Source of the DNA: QVMM01 sp047030855
Lineage (GTDB): Bacteria; Bacteroidota; Bacteroidia; Bacteroidales; Dysgonomonadaceae
DNA: 64,000 bases
Reading direction: 5' to 3'
Assembly: GCA_047030855.1 (NCBI GenBank)
Contig: JBKYIJ010000008.1
Location: 868,001-932,000, forward strand
The notes below the pieces were generated by a model, which saw only the letters and a list, made by a program, of their open reading frames with translations, did not search any database and had not been told where the DNA came from. The position numbers were made by a program, and so were the translations under genes. Numbering within the stretch: position 1 is the stretch's first letter; each line of letters starts with the position of its first letter. Shown here piece after piece: positions 19,960 to 27,994 of the stretch.

Positions 19960-20883
19960 TTATATCTTTTCGGCAATTCTCAATTTGGCACTCCTCGAAC
20001 GAGGATTAATCTGTTGCTCTTCCTGAGAAGGCACGATCACTTTATTGTTTACCAGACGAAAAGGAGTCTGAAAATTGCCGTAAAAATCTTTTTCCACTTT
20101 TCCCTCAAAGTTGCCTGTCTTAAAGAAATTCTTTACCAACCTGTCTTCGAGCGAATGGTAAGTGATGACGACAAGCCGCCCTCCCGATTTCAAAACATCC
20201 AGCGATTGGCTCAACATTTCTTTCAGCGTATCCATTTCGTTATTGACTTCTATCCTCAATGCCTGAAAAGCCTGTGCCAATACTTTCTTTTCTTTTCCTT
20301 TTCCTGTGTACGGTTCAAGCATCTCCAACAAGTCACTGATAGCATTAAACTGTTTCGTTTGGCGTTTTTTTACAATGTCAGACGCTATCCTTCTCGCTTG
20401 CTTCAATTCTCCGTACAGGTAAAAAACATCCGCCAAATTTTCTTCGGAATATTCATTCAGCACAACGGCTGCCGTTTTCCGCATTTTCTGGTTCATCCTC
20501 ATATCAAGCGGGCTGTCGGTAAACCGAAAAGAGAAACCCCTTTCAGACTCATCGAAATGATGAGACGAAACGCCCAAGTCGGCTAAGATGGCATCCACCT
20601 GCTCAACATCGTAATACTTCAGAAATTGCTTCAAATATCGGAAATTACTTTTCACGAAAGTAAACCGATCGTCCGGCGGGATATTATTCTTGGCATCCTC
20701 ATCCTGATCGAAACCGTACAAGTGTCCCTTCTTGCCGAGTTGTGACAATATCTTGCGAGAATGTCCGCCGCCGCCGAAAGTTACATCGACACAAACGGAG
20801 TCCTGCGAGATATTCATCCCGTTTACACTTTCTTCGAGTAAAACAGGAACATGATAGTCATTATTGTTTATTGTCAGACTCAT
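19960..20883 (-). CDS. rsmH: 16S rRNA (cytosine-1402-N4) methyltransferase RsmH
   Basis: About 307 residues from ATG 20883; a GTG at 20892 is an alternative. SAM-dependent methyltransferase acting on the 30S subunit P site. Motifs are YHVPVLLEESV at the start, the SAM-binding VDVTFGGGGHSRKIL, ILADLGVSSHHFDESERGFSFR, and near the end VITYHSLEDRLVKNFFK and NPRSRSAKLRIAEKI. The start lies inside the end of mraZ (overlap about 20 bases), consistent with translational coupling. Formerly called MraW. Confidence 0.97.
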   Translation of the reverse strand: MSLTINNNDYHVPVLLEESVNGMNISQDSVCVDVTFGGGGHSRKILSQLGKKGHLYGFDQDEDAKNNIPPDDRFTFVKSNFRYLKQFLKYYDVEQVDAILADLGVSSHHFDESERGFSFRFTDSPLDMRMNQKMRKTAAVVLNEYSEENLADVFYLYGELKQARRIASDIVKKRQTKQFNAISDLLEMLEPYTGKGKEKKVLAQAFQALRIEVNNEMDTLKEMLSQSLDVLKSGGRLVVITYHSLEDRLVKNFFKTGNFEGKVEKDFYGNFQTPFRLVNNKVIVPSQEEQQINPRSRSAKLRIAEKI

Positions 20884-21331
20884 ACGCGTCACTCATAAGC
20901 CGTTCTATTTCCGTTCCGAATTCTTCGGCTGAAACCAAAGTTTGCTCCAACCCGTCTTTAGCCCAGACTTCAATCGTATTGTCCACACCTAAAAACTTGA
21001 CATCGGATTCGATTCCGATCATTTGCAAATACCGTTTAGGAATCAGTATGCGTCCGTTGGCATCCATTTCGAGATGTTCGGCATCAACCACAAACTGGCG
21101 AAAAATCTGCTGTTGTTGTTTATCCCATCTGCTCAAACGCGAACGAAGTTTCGAAACAACTTCTTCCCAAACAGACAACGGATAAAGAACCAGACAGTTC
21201 TGAAAAACATCTTTTCTCAGCACCAATTCGGTTTGTCCTGTTTTTTGAAGTATTTTACGAAATGCGGCAGGCACAAAAACCCTCGCTTTTGCGTCTATTT
21301 TACCTTCGATATTTCCTAAAAACTGCAACAT
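20861..21331 (-). CDS. mraZ: Transcriptional regulator MraZ
   Basis: 156 residues with two MraZ/AbrB-like swapped-hairpin domains: DAKARVFVPAAFRKIL (about residues 13-28) and DANGRILIPKRYLQMIG (about 93-109). In other bacteria MraZ forms a ring and represses its own dcw operon by binding tandem TGGG repeats. It is the first gene of this operon, and a TGG-type tandem repeat lies 43-57 bases upstream (21374-21388). Confidence 0.96.
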   Translation of the reverse strand: MLQFLGNIEGKIDAKARVFVPAAFRKILQKTGQTELVLRKDVFQNCLVLYPLSVWEEVVSKLRSRLSRWDKQQQQIFRQFVVDAEHLEMDANGRILIPKRYLQMIGIESDVKFLGVDNTIEVWAKDGLEQTLVSAEEFGTEIERLMSDAYESDNKQ

Positions 21332-21357
21332 GATACACCTAACACATTGTTATGCTG

Positions 21358-21365
21358 TAAAGATA
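21358..21365 (-). promoter_or_regulatory. Putative -7 element of the dcw operon promoter
   Basis: TATCTTTA on the minus strand, a near match to TAnnTTTG, lies 26 bases before the mraZ start. The -33 region upstream coincides with the proposed MraZ repeats. Confidence 0.5.
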
Positions 21366-21373
21366 TGAATATA

Positions 21374-21388
21374 ATCCACTATCCCCCA
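21374..21388 (-). promoter_or_regulatory. Putative MraZ operator (tandem TGG repeats)
   Basis: On the minus strand TGGGG and TGGAT stand exactly 10 bases apart (TGGGG-N5-TGGAT), the same helical phasing as known MraZ boxes (TGGGN repeats with 5-base spacers). The site overlaps the expected -33 promoter region of mraZ, fitting autorepression. Only two boxes are visible and the second is imperfect. Confidence 0.5.
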
Positions 21389-21400
21389 CTTTTAAACACC

Positions 21401-21418
21401 AAACTTTTTAAAAAGTTT
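21401..21418. promoter_or_regulatory. Perfect 18-base palindrome between mraZ and the acyltransferase pair
   Basis: AAACTTTTTAAAAAGTTT is a perfect dyad upstream of the dcw promoter. A second inverted repeat, TTTAAC-AAT-GTTAAA, is at 21455-21469. They could be regulator sites for the divergent transcripts; AT-rich chance symmetry cannot be excluded. Confidence 0.35.
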
Positions 21419-21559
21419 TCAACAGTATGTTAATAACTAATTCACAGCATTTTGTTTAACAATGTTAAAGTGTTACTTCACCTGACATTTTTATCTTTCA
21501 CAGATATCTGAATAAAATCATTTATCTTTACGTAGTTAATGTTCCGTAAAGGATAAAAG

Positions 21560-22396
21560 ATGAAAGATAATTCACTGGAATTAATTGATTTAGATGCCGT
21601 AGTCAAAGAGAAAGCTCCGGGTATTTACAATAAGCTCCCGAAGTTCGTTTTGTCCTATCTGAAAAAGAAAATACATCAGGATGAACTGAACGAGATACTG
21701 ACAATTTACGCCGACAAAGACGGCGTCGATTTTATGTCTTCAGTTATCGGATATTTTAAACTGAATCTGAAAGTCATAGGGCTCGATAAGATAGACAAAA
21801 ACGGAAGATACATATTTGCATCGAATCACCCGCTGGGCGGATTGGACGGTATCTGTTTATCGGCAATTGTAGGGGAAAGATTCGATAAAAAGATCAAATA
21901 TCCCGTAAACGATTTTCTGCTTTATATCAGAAACCTAAGATCAATCTTCATCCCGATCAATAAGCACGGTTCTCAATCAAAAGATGCGGCAAACCAGATG
22001 AACGAAGCGTTTGAATCCGACAATCAGATCATAACATTTCCCGCAGGGTTATGTTCCAGAAAGATTAACGGAAAAATCGTCGATCTGGAATGGAAAAAAA
22101 TGTTTATCCAAAAAGCCGTCGAAACAAAAAGAGATGTAATTCCCGTGTACTTTCAAGCCGCAAACTCGAATTTCTTTTATAGATTTGCAAACATAAGAAA
22201 GGCTTTAGGCATAAAATTTAATGTTGAAATGGTTTTTCTTCCCGATGAAATGTTCAAGAACAAAGGTAAAACCTTTGTTGTTATATTCGGAGAGCCTATT
22301 CCGTGGCAAACTTTCGACAAAAGTAAATCTCAGAAAGAGTGGGCACAGACAGTTAAAAGCACAGCATACGCCCTGTCCCGAGAAGTTAAAAAGTAA
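21560..22396 (+). CDS. glsA: PlsC-family lyso-lipid acyltransferase (GlsA-like)
   Basis: 278 residues. Acyltransferase fold with the catalytic NHxxxxD box as SNHPLGGLDGI (about residues 90-100) and a second motif around ITFPAGLCSRKI. Membrane-associated O-acyltransferase, probably adding the second acyl chain to an N-acylated amino acid. The next gene is the matching GNAT-type N-acyltransferase. In Bacteroides the pair GlsA/GlsB makes glycine lipids, and the homologous OlsA/OlsB makes ornithine lipids. The amino acid used here cannot be read from sequence. The gene starts a short operon divergent from the dcw cluster, with a weak -7 element TATCTTTA at 21523-21530. Confidence 0.75.
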   Translation: MKDNSLELIDLDAVVKEKAPGIYNKLPKFVLSYLKKKIHQDELNEILTIYADKDGVDFMSSVIGYFKLNLKVIGLDKIDKNGRYIFASNHPLGGLDGICLSAIVGERFDKKIKYPVNDFLLYIRNLRSIFIPINKHGSQSKDAANQMNEAFESDNQIITFPAGLCSRKINGKIVDLEWKKMFIQKAVETKRDVIPVYFQAANSNFFYRFANIRKALGIKFNVEMVFLPDEMFKNKGKTFVVIFGEPIPWQTFDKSKSQKEWAQTVKSTAYALSREVKK

Positions 22397-22399
22397 TAT

Positions 22400-23422
22400 A
22401 TGGAAGAAATTATATCCCCGATAAGCAAAAACGTGCTGAAAACAGAACTCAGCAAGGATAAGCTTTTAAGGAAGACAAACAAGGCGGGGAACGAGATTTA
22501 TATTGTAACCCATCACGATTCTCCGAACGTAATGCTTGAGATCGGGCGTTTGCGTGAAATAGCATTCCGATTTTATGGAGGAGGCACGGGATTATCCACC
22601 GACATAGACGAATACGACACAATGGAAAACCCGTACAAACAACTGATTGTATGGAATCCTGACGCAGAAGAAATATTGGGCGGATATCGTTTTATATGCG
22701 GACCTGACATAAAATTCGACGAAAAAGGCGAACCCCAATTGGCAACCTCTCACTTATTCAACTTTTCAAAAAAATTCATAGACGAATATCTCCCCAACAC
22801 TATTGAACTGGGGCGTTCTTTCGTTTCGTTAGAATATCAGTCGACACGGAAAGACAGCAAAGGCATCTTTGCGCTTGACAATCTTTGGGACGGGCTTGGA
22901 GCACTGTCAGTCGCCGATCCGTCCATGAAATATTTTTTCGGGAAAGTAACCATGTTCGACACGTACAACCATGAAGCAAGGGATATGATCCTTTATTTCA
23001 TGAAAAAACATTTTCCCGATCCCGATAAACTTATCTGGCCTAAACATTCCGTAAAAATAAAAACTCCTGAAAAAAAGCTGGCTAAAAAATTCAATGAAGA
23101 TAATTTGAAAGCCGACTATAAAATACTGAACACTGCTGTCCGAAAAATGGGAATCAACATTCCGCCTCTGGTAAATGCCTACATGGGGCTTTCGCCCCAA
23201 ATGAAAGTTTTCGGAACGGCTGTTAACGTGGAATTCGGAAACGTGGAAGAAACAGGAATACTAATTGATGTAGACGAAATTCTTGAAGAAAAGAAACTAC
23301 GCCATATCGAGTCATACTTAAAAGACAAACCATCCAAACGCTTTCTTAACCGATTGCGTCAGATGATCAACTGGAGTTGGACACCGCGAACGACAATCAA
23401 TATATCACGAAAAACGAAATAA
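22400..23422 (+). CDS. glsB: GNAT-fold N-acyltransferase (GlsB/OlsB-like)
   Basis: 340 residues. Resembles the OlsB/hemolysin-like acetyltransferase family that transfers a 3-hydroxyacyl chain from acyl-ACP to an amino acid, the first step of aminolipid synthesis. Characteristic stretches are EIGRLREIAFRFYGGGTG, GGYRFICG, TIELGRSFVSLEYQ and the central GLGALSVADPSMKYFFGKV. Bacteroides GlsB has this size and places a glycine lipid product in the membrane. It starts 3 bases after glsA and is followed by ogt with a 1-base gap, so the three form one operon. Assignment to glycine instead of ornithine lipids rests on taxonomy. Confidence 0.75.
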   Translation: MEEIISPISKNVLKTELSKDKLLRKTNKAGNEIYIVTHHDSPNVMLEIGRLREIAFRFYGGGTGLSTDIDEYDTMENPYKQLIVWNPDAEEILGGYRFICGPDIKFDEKGEPQLATSHLFNFSKKFIDEYLPNTIELGRSFVSLEYQSTRKDSKGIFALDNLWDGLGALSVADPSMKYFFGKVTMFDTYNHEARDMILYFMKKHFPDPDKLIWPKHSVKIKTPEKKLAKKFNEDNLKADYKILNTAVRKMGINIPPLVNAYMGLSPQMKVFGTAVNVEFGNVEETGILIDVDEILEEKKLRHIESYLKDKPSKRFLNRLRQMINWSWTPRTTINISRKTK

Positions 23423-23423
23423 C

Positions 23424-23885
23424 ATGAACACTGTTTATCTCCTGTCGCCCGTCGGCTTGCTCAAAATAGAGGGAGACGATTCCTGTATTTCTTCCGTACA
23501 AATCGTCAGCAAAAAAGATAAGGCGGAAAGCCCGAACGAATTGCTGAAAAAAGCCGTAACACAACTGGAAGAATACTTTTCTGGGAAAAGAAAAAACTTC
23601 GATTTGCCTCTGAAACAGGCAGGCACCGATTTTCAGCAAAAAGCTTGGAAATACCTGCTGACTATCCCTTACGGAACTACCGTTTCGTATAAAGATGAAG
23701 CCACAGCCATAGGCAATCCGAAGGCTTTCAGAGCAGTAGGATCGGCAAACGGAGCAAATGACATTCCGATAATCATACCCTGTCATCGGGTAGTGAACTC
23801 CAACAACAAGCTGGGAGGATATGCCTATGGTATTGAAGTGAAAGAAAAACTATTGGAATTGGAGAAAAAACATTCACAGAAATAA
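23424..23885 (+). CDS. ogt: Methylated-DNA--[protein]-cysteine S-methyltransferase
   Basis: 153 residues. Suicide DNA repair protein that removes alkyl groups from O6-alkylguanine onto its own cysteine. The active-site motif IIIPCHRVV is at about residues 114-122. The preceding PYGTTVSYKDEATAIGNPKA helix-turn-helix region and the asparagine hinge GSANGAND are also present. There is no Ada N-terminal metal domain, so this is the stand-alone Ogt type. It starts 1 base after the GlsB-like gene. Confidence 0.95.
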   Translation: MNTVYLLSPVGLLKIEGDDSCISSVQIVSKKDKAESPNELLKKAVTQLEEYFSGKRKNFDLPLKQAGTDFQQKAWKYLLTIPYGTTVSYKDEATAIGNPKAFRAVGSANGANDIPIIIPCHRVVNSNNKLGGYAYGIEVKEKLLELEKKHSQK

Positions 23886-23939
23886 TCGCACACTTTTAGC
23901 GAAAAAGCGAGAATCTAAAATTTCTTCGGAGAATAAATA

Positions 23940-26732
23940 TTAACGCAATTTTTCTTTCAGGAACTGTCCTGTATACGATTGCTTACATTTAGCAATATCC
24001 TCTGGCGTTCCGCAACAAACGATGTTTCCTCCGCTGTTGCCTCCTTCAAGACCAATGTCTACAATATAATCGGCACTTTTTATCACATCCATATTATGCT
24101 CGATTATGACAATAGTATGTCCTCTTTCGATAAGGGAATTGAATGCTTCGAGCAAAGTTTTTATATCATGAAAATGGAGCCCTGTCGTCGGTTCGTCAAA
24201 GATAAAAAGAGTCGGTTCCGATTTTTCTTCACCCAGATAGTAAGCCAGTTTCACACGTTGGTTTTCACCGCCCGAAAGCGTAGAGGATGATTGCCCGAGC
24301 TTTATATAGCCTAAACCGACATCTTGCAGAGGCTTCAACCTTTTTACGATCTTCTTTTCGGTATTACCTTTTCCTTGCCTGAAAAACTCGATTGCCTGAT
24401 CAATCGTCATTTCCAGAATATCATAAATAGAAGCGCCTCTGTAAAGCACATCGAGTACATCCTGCTTAAACCGTTTTCCTTTACAGACATCACACTCGAG
24501 CGAAATATCCGCCATAAACTGCATTTCTACAGTGATTGTCCCCTCGCCTTTACATTCCTCACAACGTCCGCCCTCAACATTGAAGGAGAAGAAAGCAGGC
24601 GTGAAACGCATCTGTTTAGCCAAGGGCTGTTCGGCATACAGTTTTCTTATTTCATCGTATGCCTTCATATAGGTTACGGGATTGGAGCGGGAAGACTTTC
24701 CGATCGGATTTTGATCCACCATTTCGACATGACTGATCAGATTAAGATCGCCCGATAAACCATTAAACCGCACCGAAAACTCGCTGCTACCTTTATAATG
24801 GCGTTCCAATGCGTTATAAAACACATCACGGACAAGGGACGATTTTCCCGATCCGCTGACGCCTGTAACGACTGTCATCACGTTCAGCGGAAATTTCACG
24901 TCTATATTTTTCAGATTGTTTTGCCTTGCCCCGAGTACTTCGATGTAATTGTTCCATTTACGCCGAATCTTCGGCACTTCGATTTGCTCTTCGCCGTTCA
25001 GATAACGTACGGTATAGCTGTCAGTATTTTTCTCAAGCCCTTTTATATCTCCCTGATATACTACTTCGCCGCCCAATCGTCCAGCCTTTGGTCCGATATC
25101 GATAATATAATCGGCTGCCCGAATAATTTCCTCATCGTGCTCCACAACGACAACAGTATTCCCGATACCTTGCAGGTTTCTCAGAACTTTTATCAGCAGG
25201 TTTGTATCTCTTGAATGTAAACCGATGCTCGGCTCGTCAAGAATATAAAGAGACCCCACAAGGCTGCTCCCAAGCGATGTTGCCAGATTGATCCGCTGGC
25301 TCTCTCCACCCGAAAGAGTGTTTGATAACCTATTGAGAGTAAGATAGCCCAAGCCGACATCGACAAGAAAACCTATGCGGTTATTTATTTCAAGAAGCAA
25401 ACGTTTTGCAATCTGTGCATCCGTTTCATCAAGCCGCAGGTTTTCGAAAAACTTTTTAAGATCGGTCACAGGCATCAAAACCAAATCGGCAATGCTTTTA
25501 CCACCGACCTTTACATACAATGCCTGAGGTTTTAGTCGGGCTCCTTTACATTCGGGGCAGACAGTTTTGCCGCGATACCTTGCAAGCATCACTCTGTACT
25601 GGATTTTATACTGGTTTTCTTCAACCATTTTGAAGAAATCGTCAATGCCATAAACACCCGAAGCCCCTTTCCATAAAAGGTTTTGTTGTTCTTCATTCAG
25701 CTCGAAATAAGGACGATGAATTGGAAAGTCGTAAGCTGTCGACGAACGTATAAACTCCTTTTTCCATTCGCTCATTTTTTCGCCTTTCCAGCAAACTACG
25801 GCATCTTCGTAAACGGACAGGTTTTTATTCGGGACAACCAAATCCTCGTCTATTCCTATGACTTTTCCGAATCCTTCACATTTAGGACAAGCACCCACAG
25901 GACTGTTAAAACTGAACATCTGATCGGTTGGCTCCTCGAATGTTATTCCGTCTGCTTCGAACTTGTTGGAGTAGCTGTATTCCTCTACGTCTTTGTCGGT
26001 GTAAAACCGGATAACGCATTCTCCTTCTCCTTCAAAATAAGCAGTTTCGATAGATTCCGCAAAACGGCTGATAGTCGCCTTATCGTTTTCGCACGAAAGC
26101 CTGTCGATAACCAAAAGAATGTCTTTTTGCTTTACCGATTTATTTTTTGAGGACAGAAACTCATCGATCCTCACTGTTTCACCTTTTACGTCTATACGTG
26201 AATATCCTTCTTTGAGCAGAATATCCAATTGCTCTTCCACAGTCCGATTATCGCGAAGTATGACTTTAGACAATATCATCAGTTTCGTTCCTGCCGGAAA
26301 AGAAAGCATTTTTTCTACAATATCCTTTACCTGATATTTCTTCACTTCCTGTCCCGATACGGGCGAAATAGTTTTTCCTACTCTTGCGAAAAGCAGACGG
26401 AGATATTCGTATATTTCGGTAGAAGTACCCACCGTCGAACGCGGATTGCGGGAACTTACTTTTTGTTCTATCGCAATAGCGGGAGGAATACCTTTAATGT
26501 AATCACATTCGGGTTTGTTCATCCGCCCCAAAAACTGACGGGCGTATGCCGACAAACTCTCCACATAACGGCGCTGACCTTCGGCGTAAAGCGTATCAAA
26601 AGCGAGCGACGACTTGCCCGAACCGGACAATCCCGTGATAACGATGAATTTGTTTCTGGGAATCTCTACGTCAATATTTTTCAGATTGTTGACACGGGCT
26701 CCCTTTATAAGTATATTTTTTTCTTCGGACAT
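23940..26732 (-). CDS. uvrA: Excinuclease ABC subunit A, UvrA
   Basis: 930 residues from ATG 26732, typical length; an upstream GTG-type extension is unlikely because the promoter element lies 25 bases before this ATG. DNA damage sensor of nucleotide excision repair. Two ABC modules are visible: Walker A GLSGSGKSSLAFD (about residues 34-46) and GVSGSGKSSLVRD in the second half, with signatures NTLSGGESQRINLA and STLSGGENQRVKLA. Cys-pair zinc modules are CPKCEGFG, CPECKGARL and CEECKGEG...CDVCKGKRF. It is transcribed alone, toward ogt, with no clear terminator in the 54-base gap. Confidence 0.98.
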   Translation of the reverse strand: MSEEKNILIKGARVNNLKNIDVEIPRNKFIVITGLSGSGKSSLAFDTLYAEGQRRYVESLSAYARQFLGRMNKPECDYIKGIPPAIAIEQKVSSRNPRSTVGTSTEIYEYLRLLFARVGKTISPVSGQEVKKYQVKDIVEKMLSFPAGTKLMILSKVILRDNRTVEEQLDILLKEGYSRIDVKGETVRIDEFLSSKNKSVKQKDILLVIDRLSCENDKATISRFAESIETAYFEGEGECVIRFYTDKDVEEYSYSNKFEADGITFEEPTDQMFSFNSPVGACPKCEGFGKVIGIDEDLVVPNKNLSVYEDAVVCWKGEKMSEWKKEFIRSSTAYDFPIHRPYFELNEEQQNLLWKGASGVYGIDDFFKMVEENQYKIQYRVMLARYRGKTVCPECKGARLKPQALYVKVGGKSIADLVLMPVTDLKKFFENLRLDETDAQIAKRLLLEINNRIGFLVDVGLGYLTLNRLSNTLSGGESQRINLATSLGSSLVGSLYILDEPSIGLHSRDTNLLIKVLRNLQGIGNTVVVVEHDEEIIRAADYIIDIGPKAGRLGGEVVYQGDIKGLEKNTDSYTVRYLNGEEQIEVPKIRRKWNNYIEVLGARQNNLKNIDVKFPLNVMTVVTGVSGSGKSSLVRDVFYNALERHYKGSSEFSVRFNGLSGDLNLISHVEMVDQNPIGKSSRSNPVTYMKAYDEIRKLYAEQPLAKQMRFTPAFFSFNVEGGRCEECKGEGTITVEMQFMADISLECDVCKGKRFKQDVLDVLYRGASIYDILEMTIDQAIEFFRQGKGNTEKKIVKRLKPLQDVGLGYIKLGQSSSTLSGGENQRVKLAYYLGEEKSEPTLFIFDEPTTGLHFHDIKTLLEAFNSLIERGHTIVIIEHNMDVIKSADYIVDIGLEGGNSGGNIVCCGTPEDIAKCKQSYTGQFLKEKLR

Positions 26733-26756
26733 AATAACCTCTTCTAAAAAAGTATG

Positions 26757-26764
26757 CAAAGATA
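26757..26764 (-). promoter_or_regulatory. Bacteroidota-type -7 element for uvrA
   Basis: TATCTTTG on the minus strand, an exact TAnnTTTG match, 25 bases before the uvrA ATG. No clear -33 TTTG is visible. Confidence 0.6.
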
Positions 26765-26866
26765 CGAATTATGTTTCGGATAAGATAATAGATAAATATT
26801 TACAGTTTTACAATTACAATTATTACCTTTATAAGCAATAATTTTTCACAAAAATCCACTTACATT

Positions 26867-27533
26867 ATGAAAAAATATTTAGCAGAATTACTGGGGACAA
26901 TGACACTTGTCCTGTTAGGTTGTGGAAGCGCGGTATTTGCAGGTACAACACAACCATTTTCTTCGGTTGGCACACTGGGCGTTGCATTTGCTTTCGGCTT
27001 GTCTGTTGTTGCAATGGCTTATTCCATCGGTAAAATTTCGGGTTGTCACATCAACCCCGCAATTACGCTCGGAATGCTTTTATCAAAAAAGGATAAGCGC
27101 TAAAGACGCGGGCATGTACATGGTATTTCAGGTAATCGGTGCGATAATCGGCTCTGCCATACTGTTTGTTTTGGCTAAAGATTCTGGATCGACAACGACT
27201 CTTACCGGTGCGAACTCTTACACGGCTGTCATGCCTGCATTCGTTGCAGAGACGGTTTTTACATTCATATTCGTTTTGGTTGTTCTGGGTGTGACTTCCA
27301 AAGGCGCGTTGAATGATTTTGCAGGATTAGCGATAGGATTAACTCTTGTATTAGTACACATTGTCTGCATACCTATTACAGGCACATCGGTAAATCCAGC
27401 CCGAAGCATAGGCCCTGCGATCTTTGAAGGCGGTGCTGCCTTATCGCAATTATGGCTGTTCATTGTCGCTCCATTTTTAGGAGCCGTAATTGCGGCAGTC
27501 GTATGGAAAGTATTGGATACGAAGGAAGAATAA
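26867..27533 (+). CDS. aqpZ: Aquaporin Z-like water channel, one frameshift
   Basis: MIP-family channel of the inner membrane, about 222 residues when repaired. The first NPA box is in HINPAITLG, just before the break, and the second in TSVNPARSIGPA. His and Arg at the filter positions (HIVCIPITGTSVNPAR) and the overall sequence favour a water channel over a glycerol facilitator. The frame is lost at a 6-A run (27085-27090), after LLSK; removing one base continues RISAKDAGMYMVFQVIGA. The gene is monocistronic between a weak promoter (TACCTTTA at 26824-26831) and a terminator. Confidence 0.92.
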
Positions 27534-27551
27534 TTAAATAACAAATACAGG

Positions 27552-27594
27552 AAAAGCTGTATATCTGTTCACTGCAGAAATACAGCTTTTTTTT
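27552..27594 (+). terminator. Rho-independent terminator after the aquaporin
   Basis: AAAAGCTGTAT (27552-27562) pairs with ATACAGCTTTT (27580-27590), followed by further T residues. Confidence 0.85.
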
Positions 27595-27614
27595 CGCTAT
27601 CTGCCATATAGTGT

Positions 27615-27622
27615 TATCTTTG
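27615..27622 (+). promoter_or_regulatory. Bacteroidota-type -7 element for the SUI1/helicase operon
   Basis: TATCTTTG, exact TAnnTTTG, 28 bases before ATG 27650, with a weak TTTC at the -33 position (27592-27595). Confidence 0.6.
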
Positions 27623-27649
27623 TTATATATTTAGATAACCAAATTGACA

Positions 27650-27994
27650 ATGAAAAATAACGACTGGAAAGACAGACTGAACGTAGTGTATTCAACCAAT
27701 CCCGATTATAAATACGAAGCGGAGGAAAATGAAGAATCCGACACGCTTCCCAAAGAAAAACAACAACTTCGTATATCTCTGGACAAACGAAACAGGAAAG
27801 GAAAAGCAGTTACTTTGATTACAGGTTTTGTCGGGACAACGGAAGATATGGAGGAGTTGGGGAAATTTCTCAAAGTGAAATGCGGAGTAGGCGGATCGGC
27901 AAAAGACGGAGAAATAATCGTGCAAGGCGATTTCCGAAACAAAGTTTTAGAACTTCTGCAAAAAGAAGGTTATGCCAAATCAAGAATCATCTGA
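27650..27994 (+). CDS. SUI1/eIF1-family translation factor (YciH-like)
   Basis: 114 residues from ATG 27650; a TTG two codons upstream is rejected. Small protein with a polar N-terminus and an eIF1-type fold over about residues 45-114: VTLITGFVGTTEDMEELGKF, then CGVGGSAKDGEIIVQGDF and KVLELLQKEGY. Bacterial YciH is thought to act on translation initiation fidelity, but its role is not essential in known cases. The end overlaps the next start by 23 bases, an unusual pairing with a DNA repair helicase. Confidence 0.9.
   Translation: MKNNDWKDRLNVVYSTNPDYKYEAEENEESDTLPKEKQQLRISLDKRNRKGKAVTLITGFVGTTEDMEELGKFLKVKCGVGGSAKDGEIIVQGDFRNKVLELLQKEGYAKSRII

Noticed and set aside
23886..23939. Possible terminator between ogt and uvrA
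   Set aside because: AGCG repeats are direct, not inverted, and there is no stable stem with a T run.
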